DNA from: Paragonimus skrjabini miyazakii
Lineage: Eukaryota > Platyhelminthes > Trematoda > Plagiorchiida > Troglotrematidae
Length of the DNA stretch: 64,000 nt
Direction: 5' to 3'
Assembly: GCA_014338405.1 (NCBI GenBank)
Contig: JTDE01002924.1
Span: 21,167 to 85,166 of the forward strand
Shown: one piece after another, positions 38,301 through 43,280 of the stretch
Position numbering within the stretch: the first letter of the stretch is position 1
Layout: each line of letters starts with the position of its first letter
Program-made: the position numbers and the translations under genes
Notes under the pieces: model-generated
The model's database searches: none
What the model was told of the DNA's origin: nothing
Seen by the model: the letters and a program-made list of their open reading frames with translations, nothing else

Positions 38301-39078
38301 CCTTTTGGTCTTTTTTTGAACCTGAACTTTTTTTATGTGATATGATTTAATACCGAGGATGAGTATTTGTTTGCTCTTCCGGGATTTACCTGTTTCGTTA
38401 TTTTTCTGTTGTTAATGACAGATGGACCGAATCATGCGTACTCATGCAGACTCACATATGGGGCTTTTTGAAAACCGTACCCCACCCAAAGAGTTGTCAA
38501 CATCAGAAACTCAGTCTACCGACCACATGGGTGTCACCAATAAGTCCGCCTCTCTCACCATCGAGCAAAAACGTCAGCTAGCTGCTGAGCGCTCTCAACA
38601 AGGTCGCTTGCAGAATCAACGAAGTTTAGATACGCTTCAACCAATTAAAAGCATTATTTCACCGAAGCCCGTTCCCCGTGACCTTACTAGCACTTTGGTG
38701 GAATCAAACCTCACTGCATTGGCAAATAATATTAATCTCACCCAACAAAGAACGTTCCAACCGGGATTACCACTTTCTTTGGTGCGTGCCCCGTCAACTC
38801 CTATGAACTACCTTTCGTATCCTCACTATAGTGCTGGGTCTAGCCTACCGCTCTGCTGTGCTATCACTCCACCTTCGACTGGTATTCCCTGTACGCCAGC
38901 TATGTGGGATCCGCATCGTAACTCAAACACATTTGGGCCAATGAACACAGTGCATTTAGGTTCGAATGCTCCCGTATCAACTCTACGATTCAGCGTGCCT
39001 GCTTCAAACTTCTGCGCACCTCATTCTGGCCAGATCAAACCTTTATCTAAAACTGATATCGATGACTTGTTGAGTTAA
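1287..39078 (+). CDS. SCYL2: SCYL2, SCY1-like pseudokinase 2 (5'-incomplete, 10 exons seen)
   Basis: SCYL2 proteins are catalytically weak or dead kinases that bind clathrin and AP2 and act in endosome/trans-Golgi trafficking. Ten exons joined in phase give about 617 residues. In order they hold the end of the pseudokinase domain (SDMFSLG, subdomain IX Asp), a long alpha-helical HEAT-like repeat block (residues about 82-378), and a low-complexity Ser/Thr/Pro/Asn tail beginning with a charged helix (SLTIEQKRQLAAERSQQ) and ending KTDIDDLLS. Residue-by-residue similarity to my memory of human SCYL2 is strong, for example DKWIVMDELLPFLQQI and LPHLIPLSVDSSLNLKQYNAF. Human SCYL2 is about 930 residues, so the N-terminal third is outside the window. 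Introns run from 246 bp to about 12.2 kb and the long ones are filled with retroelements. The only doubtful joint is the 61-bp exon at 26186. Confidence 0.93.
1413..5741. other. SCYL2 intron (4.3 kb), nothing recognised
   Basis: AT-rich unique-looking sequence with scattered short open frames and stop codons throughout. No retroelement protein motif, tRNA promoter box or tandem array stood out on either strand. Confidence 0.6.
5742..5858 (+). CDS. SCYL2: SCYL2 exon b: end of pseudokinase domain
   Basis: 117 bp, phase 0 at both ends, acceptor CACTCAG, donor GTGAGT. The 39 residues include LPENLKEYVKLMLSVDPALR and then PSALQFSR. The hydrophobic LL-x-x-P-x-x-RP pattern is the conserved kinase subdomain XI helix of SCY1-like proteins. 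It joins exon a to give RKAVKD-MTSICATK with no frame break. Confidence 0.93.
5859..7014. other. SCYL2 intron, 5' part, nothing recognised
   Basis: The first 1.15 kb of the 10.9-kb intron before the minus-strand LINE. No coding or structural signal I can name. Confidence 0.55.
7180..7528 (-). pseudogene. LINE C-terminal domain fragment
   Basis: The frame at 7528-7325 reads VRRRVLRDAWDARSVGRLLT, then LHSLRWLGHVLRMSSNRLPY and RALY. It matches the C-terminal domain after the RT. A different frame below it reads RLPGWDPRDHSNRWLETLSE, the closing motif of this LINE family. Confidence 0.8.
7820..8902 (-). pseudogene. LINE reverse transcriptase fragments
   Basis: Three overlapping minus-strand frames (8902-8687, 8811-8308, 8134-7820) together give the linker phrase RFDRWAEHFEEQFSWP, the finger block NNAPSPDLLSPSF, NHRGINLVSIAPKLL, QTGFRSGLGCIDNRFTLRQI and the palm blocks SVRQGYPISSFLFNFVMDDI and LEYADDVVLLS. 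The catalytic YADD is intact, but the enzyme is split by at least two frameshifts. Confidence 0.87.
9486..10076 (-). pseudogene. LINE APE-type endonuclease fragment
   Basis: The 196-codon frame starts MVNIGAFNICTLRQVGRQAA and includes CCVSETRVYDSGT, ISAYAPTDTCSD and ILAGDFNAQHGRL. These are the conserved blocks of exonuclease-endonuclease-phosphatase domains that nick target DNA for LINE retrotransposition. The metal-binding GDFN block is intact here. An internal stretch seen in sister LINE proteins between the ETRV and DAAES blocks seems to be missing, and the frame is lost after ISSATF. The remaining endonuclease C-terminus continues in other frames down to about 9330. Confidence 0.85.
10679..11028. 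other. assembly gap (350 N)
   Basis: A run of unresolved bases. It falls inside the 3' part of the minus-strand R2-like LINE and hides the end of its endonuclease domain and its 3' boundary. Confidence 1.
11029..11893 (-). pseudogene. R2-like LINE CCHC knuckle and restriction-like endonuclease (truncated by gap)
   Basis: The thumb-region frame 11893-11597 includes IRLGGLGIPSLP. The next frame (11597-11175) has CRRNCGQPESLAHILQSC, a C-x3-C-x7-H-x4-C knuckle just before RHN, as in R2 proteins. A third frame continues KLDVIVVRDDADVVLDVSIV and DKIVKYG. This corresponds to the PD-x-D-x-K nuclease core, with Leu where Pro of the PD is usual. The rest is lost in the gap. Confidence 0.8.
12062..13231 (-). 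pseudogene. R2-like LINE reverse transcriptase
   Basis: The frame at 13231-12842 reads RKANYAAIQTLYHQRKKDTT and ends in the RT finger phrase GNTAPGLDKLL. The frame at 12538-12062 reads MSKAFDSISQDSIIRSARAF, then QRGVRQGDPLSPLLFIMAIY, then SSLAYADDLILLA. VRQGDPLSPLLF and YADD are RT motifs in the form used by R2-group elements. The two frames are not continuous. Confidence 0.85.
13539..13943 (-). pseudogene. R2-like LINE zinc-finger N-terminus
   Basis: A 134-codon frame. The second finger, CPNCDCNFPIKIGPSQHRRH then AH, has the spacing C-x2-C-x12-H-x4-H expected of R2-type DNA-binding fingers. The first, CSECGQICKWNAGLSAQTRL then H, keeps both Cys and one His but has Gln in place of the first His, as if that codon had changed. 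A further Cys pair (CPRC, about 13495) may be a decayed third finger. Confidence 0.75.
13976..15440. other. SCYL2 intron segment with simple repeats
   Basis: It begins with a (CTA)n-like run and a short (TA)n run at about 14085-14130, immediately outside the R2-like LINE 5' end. The remainder is AT-rich with no recognisable protein or RNA signal. Confidence 0.5.
14087..14130. repeat. simple repeats (CTA)n then (TA)n
   Basis: About six CTA units followed by about ten TA units, visible directly in the sequence. They sit at the 5' flank of the R2-like LINE. Confidence 0.9.
15445..15560. repeat. possible Penelope-type terminal repeat remnant
   Basis: Contains AACGTTTCAGTCACCTCG followed by GGCCTTCTTCAGGAG. 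The pairing of an acgtttcrg box with a ggccttctTCAGg box is characteristic of the pseudo-LTRs of Penelope-like elements. No adjoining RT or endonuclease frame is visible, so this would be a solo remnant. Confidence 0.4.
15561..16786. other. SCYL2 intron 3' part, nothing recognised
   Basis: It includes a 104-codon open frame at 16147-16461 with no recognisable motif, probably chance. The rest is unremarkable up to the exon c acceptor. Confidence 0.5.
16787..16912 (+). CDS. SCYL2: SCYL2 exon c: start of HEAT-like region
   Basis: 126 bp, phase 0 at both ends, acceptor TTTTTCAG, donor GTAAGT. It encodes TPYFEDASMSVLRSIDNMYQ, then LDNLARSQFYKSLPSAIHTL and PR. This matches the SCYL2 segment where a PFFDD-type motif leads into the first helical repeat (DNLxxSQFxKxLPxxLxxLPxR). 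It is separated from exon b by a 10.9-kb intron containing two LINEs. Confidence 0.94.
16913..17749. other. SCYL2 intron segment, nothing recognised
   Basis: The start of the 3.0-kb intron before exon d. No coding or structural signal seen before the LINE fragment at 17750. Confidence 0.5.
17750..18350 (+). mobile_element. RTE-like LINE fragment (endonuclease-RT linker and RT start)
   Basis: The plus strand reads TIREVDGEPIQNIQRHLGSW then AKHFEQLFS around 17895-17980. This is the linker before the reverse transcriptase, equivalent to RFDRWAEHFEEQFSW in the 7-10 kb copy. A decayed RT start follows (ETAPNARDLTIVLPVTKNNK at 18168-18227). Stops interrupt the frame. Limits are approximate. Confidence 0.65.
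18351..19903. other. SCYL2 intron segment, nothing recognised
   Basis: Possibly further decayed LINE sequence just after 18350. Otherwise only short open frames without recognisable motifs. Confidence 0.45.
19904..20080 (+). CDS. SCYL2: SCYL2 exon d: HEAT-like repeats
   Basis: 177 bp, phase 0 at both ends, acceptor TGTTACAG, donor GTCAGT. Recognisable text is SNPHMVPFILPAVLQIMDM followed by TQEEFVQHMLPRLLPVMSLK and EPVQ. This aligns with the NPDMVPFVLPNVL / KEEYVKLILPELGPVF stretch of animal SCYL2. Confidence 0.95.
20460..20640 (+). repeat. CR1-like LINE 3' tail repeat, copy 1
   Basis: The stretch beginning near TGGTGGTCAGGCT and running to AGCAGTCAGACAAAAAG is clearly related to 61935-62070, which follows a CR1-like RT C-terminus. 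I therefore read it as a 3' tail of the same family. Identity by eye is roughly two thirds. Confidence 0.55.
20831..21400 (+). mobile_element. RTE-like LINE 5' fragment (leader and endonuclease start)
   Basis: Collinear, on the opposite strand, with 10405-9900 of the large minus-strand LINE. The leader frame shares SCCLxGQxFES. Then NIGSFSICTL, QVSQRAALVSTLSSLELNVC and FVSETRVYGSN match the endonuclease start. There is a stop in the endonuclease and the copy is lost after about 21400. Confidence 0.8.
21401..23059. other. SCYL2 intron segment, nothing recognised
   Basis: No motif identified. A minus-strand 143-codon open frame at 22426-21995 has no recognisable content and overlaps a plus-strand open frame; both are probably chance. 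Confidence 0.5.
23060..23182 (+). CDS. SCYL2: SCYL2 exon e: HEAT-like repeats
   Basis: 123 bp, phase 0 at both ends, acceptor CCATTCAG, donor GTGAGC. It encodes 41 residues: IMLVLLQNLRVLSEKFPTNE, then FRLYVLPILHSALDTDNKMI and Q. The helix pair LLxxLxxLxxKxP / FRxxVLPxLxxAL matches the SCYL2 repeat region. Confidence 0.94.
23299..23345. repeat. (AT)n microsatellite
   Basis: About 23 uninterrupted AT units within the 339-bp intron between SCYL2 exons e and f. Confidence 0.97.
23522..23635 (+). CDS. SCYL2: SCYL2 exon f: HEAT-like repeats
   Basis: 114 bp, phase 0 at both ends, acceptor TTTTGCAG, donor GTAAGT. It begins ELCLKSLPSICSFMELSMLK and continues NAVLPRIQKLFFRTDLLS. This is the SCYL2 ELCLNIIPTF-like repeat. 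The preceding intron is only 339 bp. Confidence 0.94.
23636..24677. other. SCYL2 intron (1.0 kb) with a poly-C run
   Basis: Contains a 13-base cytosine run near 24158-24170. Nothing else recognised. Confidence 0.6.
24678..24810 (+). CDS. SCYL2: SCYL2 exon g: HEAT-like repeats
   Basis: 133 bp, enters in phase 0 and leaves in phase 1 with donor GTAAGC. It encodes TRIACLMCLGKLLDHLDKWI, then VMDELLPFLQQITSREPIIL and IAML. The acceptor AATAAAG has a poor pyrimidine tract, but starting here aligns the residues gaplessly with the family. An upstream AG would add residues with no counterpart. Confidence 0.9.
25057..25276 (+). CDS. SCYL2: SCYL2 exon h: last HEAT-like repeat and charged helix
   Basis: 220 bp, acceptor TTTTTTAG. 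It enters in phase 1, completing a Gly split with exon g, and leaves in phase 2 at donor GTGATT. The text includes HEKLGISREKLATRVLPHLI, then PLSVDSSLNLKQYNAFAELI, then QLEREQRSKLEQLHGVQEDS. The final segment is the charged, probably coiled-coil helix that closes the repeat block. Reading through the donor meets a stop within a few codons, so splicing is required. Confidence 0.93.
25277..26185. other. SCYL2 intron (0.9 kb), nothing recognised
   Basis: An intron only if the 61-bp exon at 26186 is real; otherwise part of a 13-kb intron. No motifs seen. Confidence 0.45.
26186..26246 (+). CDS. SCYL2: SCYL2 exon i (tentative 61-bp exon)
   Basis: Exon h ends in phase 2 but the final exon starts in phase 0, so a linking exon is needed. 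This 61-bp interval is flanked by acceptor CATTTCAG and donor GTAAGTTT. It is open in the required frame, converts phase 2 to phase 0, and encodes LVSFSVITNGCSQINSCADL. The region corresponds to the poorly conserved SCYL2 linker, where QI and ADL are weak matches. Another exon lost in the 809-base gap at 26995 could replace it. Confidence 0.5.
26247..26954. other. SCYL2 last intron, 5' part, nothing recognised
   Basis: AT-rich sequence with chance open frames. No retroelement or RNA signal until the SINE head at 26955. Confidence 0.5.
26955..26994 (+). mobile_element. tRNA-derived SINE head (family 2), cut by gap
   Basis: TAATGGTTTAGTGGGTAACA contains a match to the pol III A box (TGGTTTAGTGG). 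It resembles the heads of the family-2 SINEs at 27804 and 37525. The rest is in the gap. Confidence 0.5.
26995..27803. other. assembly gap (809 N)
   Basis: A run of unresolved bases, flanked on both sides by family-2 SINE sequence. Confidence 1.
27804..28000 (+). mobile_element. tRNA-derived SINE (family 2), 5' end in gap
   Basis: Contains the pol III B box GGTTCAAGTCCC, then GATATGCACTACTGACGAG and a tail (CGACAGCTGCGATCAATTGT) shared closely with the minus-strand copy at 37525-37305. The A-box end is lost in the gap. Confidence 0.8.
28110..28375 (-). mobile_element. RTE-like LINE fragment (RT C-terminus)
   Basis: The minus strand reads RTVLFYGCTTWPVWVDNVPR then LSVFERRCLH. This corresponds to the RAVLLYGSETWP...RLxVFDHRCLR block of RTE-like LINE proteins, also seen at 45405-45500. 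It is short and isolated. Confidence 0.65.
28376..29283. other. SCYL2 last intron segment, nothing recognised
   Basis: No motif identified between the LINE fragment and the next SINE. Confidence 0.5.
29284..29440 (+). mobile_element. tRNA-derived SINE (family 2)
   Basis: Head GTGACGCAGTGGTTAACACG, a diverged B-box region (AATTCTAGTCGC), then GATATGCACCACTGACGGG and TTCCAAAAGGG. It is collinear with the copies at 27804 and 37525 but more diverged. Confidence 0.75.
29441..29959. other. interval open in all three plus frames
   Basis: Around 29554-29716 all three forward frames are open at once. One frame reads ESDLHKYPPPSPIKIPSELD, which looks protein-like, but an upstream in-frame stop and the lack of a good acceptor argue against a SCYL2 exon. 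I do not recognise it. Confidence 0.35.
29960..30070 (-). repeat. possible Penelope-type terminal repeat remnant (minus)
   Basis: The minus strand reads AATGTTTCGGCTTGATAGCC and, further on, GGAAGAAGGTC. The gtttcgg box and the downstream gaaGAAGG box resemble Penelope pseudo-LTRs. There is no adjoining coding sequence. Confidence 0.3.
30071..33239. other. SCYL2 last intron segment, nothing recognised
   Basis: 3.2 kb with several short open frames, for example around 31089-31334 and 31361-31549, that I cannot assign. No tandem arrays and no pol III boxes were found. Confidence 0.45.
33243..34179 (+). pseudogene. Penelope-like RT thumb plus GIY-YIG endonuclease
   Basis: The first frame (to 33709) contains SLPFLDVLISRRLDGTLSRS and VYRKATWSGQYLQFSSF, the post-palm RT block of Penelope proteins. 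The second frame (33613-34179) contains PKKQVFITPPYTGDHN, VIYQFTCSCGDSYIGRTDR, LRQRKAEH, SIAKHLIATGH and AFSEALLIKRH. It therefore shows the Tyr/YIG pair, an Arg and the catalytic Glu of the GIY-YIG fold. The two frames overlap and need a frameshift near 33612 to join. Confidence 0.88.
34258..34312 (+). ncRNA. hammerhead-ribozyme-like motif of the Penelope-like element
   Basis: The core boxes CTGATGAG (34270-34277) and GAAA (34285-34288) are followed by a 3-bp stem III with a 2-base loop (TGC-TT-GCA) and then TC, the expected cleavage site (after 34298). Flanking strands 34260-34269 and 34299-34309 can pair as stem I with one bulged C and some G-U pairs. Stem II is only a single G-C pair closing a 6-base loop, which is unusually short, so activity is doubtful. 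Small type I hammerheads are known in Penelope-like elements. Confidence 0.6.
34343..34447. repeat. imperfect inverted repeat, 33-bp arms
   Basis: The left arm ends GTTTCACTC and the right arm begins GAGTGAAAC (perfect 9 bp). The outer ends CTAGTAATTTG and CAAATTACCAG pair with one mismatch. The loop is about 39 nt. It lies just past the hammerhead-like motif and probably belongs to the same pseudo-LTR. Confidence 0.7.
34451..35199. other. SCYL2 last intron segment, nothing recognised
   Basis: Between the Penelope-like element and the SINE cluster. No motif identified. Confidence 0.5.
35215..35296 (-). mobile_element. tRNA-derived SINE head (family 1), minus
   Basis: The minus strand has A box TAGCTCAGCTGG and B box GGTTCGAATTC at normal tRNA spacing. 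The acceptor stem is diverged. Best read as a SINE copy rather than a working tRNA gene. Confidence 0.75.
35516..35596 (-). mobile_element. tRNA-derived SINE head (family 1), minus
   Basis: The minus strand starts GGCTTCGTCGCGCAGCTAG and has B box GGTTCGAATCC. Its downstream tail (TTTTGCAAATGGATCTCTT) matches the tail of the plus-strand copy at 35825. Confidence 0.75.
35745..35824 (+). mobile_element. tRNA-derived SINE head (family 1), plus
   Basis: Best-preserved copy. GGCTTCG pairs with CGAAGTC as a 7-bp acceptor stem, GCTC/GAGC form a D stem, and GCTGG-TTCGAAT-CCAGC a perfect T arm. The anticodon arm is irregular (CCACG against CATGG). Related copies beside it and the irregular anticodon arm favour a SINE over a functional tRNA. 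Confidence 0.75.
35900..37304. other. SCYL2 last intron segment, nothing recognised
   Basis: No motif identified. Confidence 0.5.
37305..37525 (-). mobile_element. tRNA-derived SINE (family 2), most complete copy
   Basis: The minus strand starts GAGGTCAATGGCGCAGTGC (A box TGGCGCAGTGC), has a diverged B box (GAGTTCTAGTCCCGG), then the shared body GATATGCACTACTCACGAG and CTTCTTTTCGAAAGGGGCCG, and the tail ending near TCAATTGTGGGTAATG. Length is about 220 bp. Confidence 0.82.
37526..38421. other. SCYL2 last intron, 3' end
   Basis: Nothing recognised before the terminal-exon acceptor at 38420-38421. Confidence 0.55.
38422..39078 (+). CDS. SCYL2: SCYL2 exon j: terminal exon, disordered tail and stop
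   Basis: 657 bp including the stop codon, with acceptor AATGACAG. It encodes 218 residues. The helix SASLTIEQKRQLAAERSQQ matches the RASLTLEEKQKLAKEQEQ-type element of animal SCYL2. A region rich in Ser, Thr, Pro and Asn follows, with many Leu and aromatic residues in short motifs, ending DIDDLLS. This tail is where clathrin- and adaptor-binding motifs occur in the family. No canonical AATAAA is visible nearby; an ATTAAA variant lies at 39576. Confidence 0.92.
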   Translation: MDRIMRTHADSHMGLFENRTPPKELSTSETQSTDHMGVTNKSASLTIEQKRQLAAERSQQGRLQNQRSLDTLQPIKSIISPKPVPRDLTSTLVESNLTALANNINLTQQRTFQPGLPLSLVRAPSTPMNYLSYPHYSAGSSLPLCCAITPPSTGIPCTPAMWDPHRNSNTFGPMNTVHLGSNAPVSTLRFSVPASNFCAPHSGQIKPLSKTDIDDLLS

Positions 39079-39838
39079 TTGTTGTCCATTCCTTATCACA
39101 TTAGGTCGCATTGTTGGGCTACGCAAGTGGACCGTGTAACGAACAATCCTATTCTAAACCTCCTTTTTGTCGTCGTTGTCTTTCATGCTTTTTCGATTTG
39201 CTGCTTTCTTGTGCACGTTTTGGATTTATATCTTCGTGTACCTTTACCCCACTGGCTGTGATAAAACACGTTTCAACTGGGTTTTTTTTAAATCCTTGCC
39301 AGAACCTCGCTAACCAGTTTTTCCACTGTGCGCAATAATTCTAATATGTTGAATTTGCTTTTTTTAATGTACTTGTTGCGTTGGGGTAGAGCAGACGGCC
39401 GGCGTTTAATAATTTATCTCAGTCGATCTCCGTTTGAATAATGAAGGTCTTTCAGTTCAGCATGACTCAGTCTCTGGTTTTACGTTTACAATGAAACCAA
39501 ACGTAGTAGCCTCGTGTGTTGATGCACACTGCAAAGAAACATTCGTATCCACACAAATGAGCTATTTCAATCTTTATTAAATAGGTCATTGGGGTTCATG
39601 AAACAGTTGAAAAATGGTCGCTCTATGAGTGTCCTGTTTTCAAGAACGCTGCGGAAGATTAACAGTTGAGTATAAGCTGTATTCCGATAGCGATGCCTAG
39701 GCTGTTTGCTGCCTACATTAACAGGTAATCGTGATGGTGGATGCCTATTCGGCGAAAAATTTATGTTCTTTTCGGCTTGGCGGTCGGCATCTATTTGCAC
39801 CATCTCAGTCCTCCGCAATCTAGTTACACAGAATATAG
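39079..39838. other. SCYL2 3' UTR and spacer
   Basis: Untranslated sequence after the SCYL2 stop, with no clear poly(A) signal apart from ATTAAA at 39576. No coding signal. Confidence 0.5.
39576..39581 (+). promoter_or_regulatory. possible SCYL2 poly(A) signal (ATTAAA variant)
   Basis: The hexamer ATTAAA is the commonest natural variant of AATAAA and lies about 0.5 kb after the SCYL2 stop. No closer canonical signal was seen. In AT-rich DNA this hexamer also occurs by chance. Confidence 0.25.
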
Positions 39839-40513
39839 GCGATTACATTTAAAAACCGAGTAGTACTCTGGTAAACCAGAACAAGCTTCCTAGAGTTGCC
39901 AACGAAAAGGACGAAACTGATTATGCTGAATATCAGGTCACTAAATCTCTTAAGTCATTAAAGGACGAAAAGTTGATAAACGCCGTGACTTGTGAGCAAC
40001 TACGGACACAGGAGTCTACTATACCCCGTCTTTATGAACCACCAAAAGTCCACAAACCTGATGTACCGGTCCGCCTACTAGGCATGATGAATTTGCGTCA
40101 TCACTCATTGGCAAGTGAAACTGTTTGAACCCGTTCGGAAAGCGGTCGCCCCGCACAGTTCTAATTCGGCGAGTGCATACAGAACGTTATTAAGGATTCA
40201 CAGGGATAGATTTTGTCGGATGTGATGACGTTAATCACTAACGTACCGCTGCTAGAAACTGTTGATTTTATTCCTGAAAACGTGTTTGAGAGTGGACCCG
40301 ATGTTTGGATTGAAATTGTAGGAGCTTCCGTTCCGAGGTACAACTATCGATGACAGGTGCGCTGTGTCGACAGATAGTGTAACAATGGGATTCCCGTTCG
40401 GAAATCTTCCGGCCAATAATATCAGTAGGGAGCTTCGAATGCACCATGCTTCAGCCCACTATCAGCCAGTCCATTCAGTATCATCGGTACGTGGACAATA
40501 TGTCACAGTGTAA

Positions 40514-40804
40514 AATCGAGCGAACCAAAGCCAGCCGGTTACGAATAACTCAACGAGTAAACTAGGAGTATATTTTAGACCCGCGAGGTCAACGTGAGAG
40601 CGAGCAAATAACGAGACGAAACGGTAACACAACGGAACGACAAGCGAACACGCAGTGGGGTCGTATGTTCGAGTGCGCAGAGTACTTGTCAGTACCTATG
40701 CTCGTTCAAACAAAGGTTTAAACACATATAAAAGTTGGAAACAAAAAGAGTACAAATGGCAATTGTAGCTCTAACATAGTTAGCAATAAACAAACAGGGT
40801 CGCT
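40514..40804. repeat. dispersed 0.3-kb repeat, copy 1 (inside Penelope-like element)
   Basis: Begins AATCGAGCG, ends AACAGGGTCGCT, and is collinear with 44337-44599. It interrupts the RT between the RYVDN block and the EFNRTHQ block, so it inserted after the Penelope-like element. Confidence 0.8.
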
Positions 40805-41334
40805 GGAACGGTATTCGACGAGTTCAATCGCACCCACCAGTCAGTTAAGTTTACGCTTGAGTAAGAGACTGAGAACCAAATATCCTTCCTGTATGTTCAC
40901 TTATACCGACGAATAGACAGCACTATTCAACGCGGGATTCATCAAAAGAATACCTAAACAGGTCAGTACACAAATTCACGGATTCAGTTTTGTACCTCTA
41001 AAAACAAAAGGAGTCTACTTCGTCGCCTGGCTGACAAAACACATTTTGTTCGGCGGGTACGCTAGACAGTGAGCTCAAATTCATAGAGAACGTAATCCAT
41101 GATAACGGTCTTTCACCAGAACAATTATCAGAACGTCATCTCAACCTGAAGTGCAAGAAGTAGAAAAGAAGCGCGTGTATTTTCTAGTGATGTTCAAGGG
41201 TAACAATACTACGGAATGGCTAACGAACAGACTCAACCCGTGATCAGCAGGACATCTCATAAGTGAACTCCGCATCCAATACGCTACACTCAGTTCTCCG
41301 GTTTTATAACGAAGATTGACATTTCAGACCTCAT

Positions 41335-41715
41335 TTGTTTGTATCCACTCTCTCACTTTGCTTCTGTGGAGCAGGTTATAATAATCGAACATCAAGACAG
41401 CTTCGAAAAGTATCTGGGATCACCATCCACAATGGTTGGGGCACAAGGAAGGCACAACTGGTCAACAGTGATATCCCCGCTCATCTGGTTAAAAGTATGC
41501 TTCAGGTGAACACTGACCAAGCTTTCCAAATGGTCTGTCGCTTGCCGAGTAACCAATCAGATGCCGTCCGAATAAAAACACTGTACTACGAGGCTATCGG
41601 AACCAGGCTTCTTGATCCGGTATTATACGATCAAAATCGGCTTGTTCATGCGCCAAGTCTATCATGGCGACAAATCCACTGGATGAATGGCCAACCTGTG
41701 CGGTTAAATAAATGA
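41335..41715 (+). pseudogene. decayed GIY-YIG endonuclease of second Penelope-like element
   Basis: The 126-codon frame includes CGAGYNNRTSRQLRK, where YIG-R-T has become YNNRT, then IPAHLVKSMLQVNTDQAFQM and RLLDPVLYDQNRLV. The active-site Tyr-Ile-Gly is destroyed, so it cannot be functional. Confidence 0.7.
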
Positions 41716-41725
41716 ACGTGGTGTA

Positions 41726-43280
41726 ATAGACCAATCAAGCCATCGTCAATTGATCGACCAGTAACCCAGTTTCTCTGTACTAGGTCCGATCGATATCTAC
41801 CCTGTAAATCCCCTATATAACTTCACCGGCCTGAAGATTAATTACTAAAGCCATGTTCGTCTATATTATCTTTTTTCACATTATCGCAGTGGGAATATTT
41901 AAAGCATTGAAATCCAGTTGTAGACCATTACGTTTTCAGCTTTTGAAGGAAGTGAAGGGATCAATGACAGAAACATATAAAAATGTAGTTAGTTAACCCA
42001 AAAAATAACGGGACAAATTCCGTATCCAAAAATATTTTCGGCTCTGGTAGGCGACCGAAAACCTTGCTTAACATTCTTTATCAAAACAATGTTTGGTTGC
42101 CTGTCTCTTACAAGAAATCACACATCGATACGAGCAATTATAGTAAACACGTAATTCGTCAGCGTAATCACTCACGATATCAGCTCTTACACCATCATGT
42201 TTTTGCTGTCACACGACACTGGATCGTGTGTAAGTGAGATAATGGTTGGCTGTGTAAACCTAAGTGTTCCAGGTCGCCGAGCTTGAACTTTTGTTTGTTA
42301 GTCGGCGTCGTCATCACTGGGCCATCTCATCGTCATACTGAGCAAAATTTCAAAGTATCTTCGTTTGGGTACGTATCGAGCCTACGTAAGAAAACTAGCT
42401 TAAATCACAGGATGTGAACGACGAAGGTAACGTTCATGATCCAACTGCCCTGACGCTTATTTTTAAACGTAGGAGGTGCTACAACAGATGAGCCACCCGC
42501 ATCTGATTTACATGAAAAGTCTAGGTTGTGTTTTCGTTCTAATCTCGCAAGCACTTTAGAAACTGGCACAGTGAAACGGTGGCAACACACGAACCGATGT
42601 CGTTTATTAACAACAAATCTACATTCTGGAACCAAATCTGTATTACAGTGTTGCAAACAGAAGTTCTAATTCCGCGAAAAAATAAACGTGCAGAGGTTTA
42701 CAAATCCTACAAAAAAAAACCTTTTAGCGAGAAAAATGCCAATTTGCTTATTATTTGCAAGTTAAAATGATTAGTTATATATGAATCAGCCCATAGGATA
42801 CTTGAACAAATCATGTCACCTGTTTTCTATGCAAAGTGACTTTCTATTCGCCAGAATTAGAATGTTTGGTCTTTCTTTAGGCTGTGAACACTCCCTTTCA
42901 TATACATGCTGAGAACTACTGAAAAGCTAAGTCAGGCTAGAGGTGTTGTGAAAACGTAATCAATTCATCGACGGTTCCAACTGCGACAAAGGAACAGGCG
43001 AACAGACGGCTAATCAAGTGTGATTCTGGGCGCAACACCTGATTAAACAAACTGTATCACCACATCAGATCCTTAGGTAACATGTTATCTGATCACTAGT
43101 GTACCAGCTGTATTATTGCATATCGCGGTTAAGCATCTGTGAGAACCACTGATGTACTGCTGTCTATGACAATGGCGGTAGTGAATGCATACCGCTTTGT
43201 ACAACCATTTTATTAAGTAATCGTAAACCTGTTTTCTTAAAAAGCGTATGGTTCTATAAACACGCGTGAATATTGCCAAC
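41726..43280. other. spacer, nothing recognised
   Basis: May include the 3' terminal repeat of the decayed Penelope-like element at its start. Otherwise nothing I can support. Confidence 0.45.

Larger units (their letters stand above)
39839..41725 (+). mobile_element. second Penelope-like element, heavily decayed
   Basis: Across shifting frames it reads IPRLYEPPKVHKPDVPVRL (40021-40077, the RT PKIHKP block), LITNVPLLETVDFI (SLFTNVP block, about 40231) and RYVDN (about 40472, catalytic block with Asp changed to Asn). After an inserted repeat it continues EFNRTHQSVKFTLE (40826), and finally GIY-YIG remnants in 41335-41715. Many stops and frameshifts. The order is that of a full Penelope protein, and the sequence is distinct from the copy at 33-34 kb. 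Confidence 0.8.
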
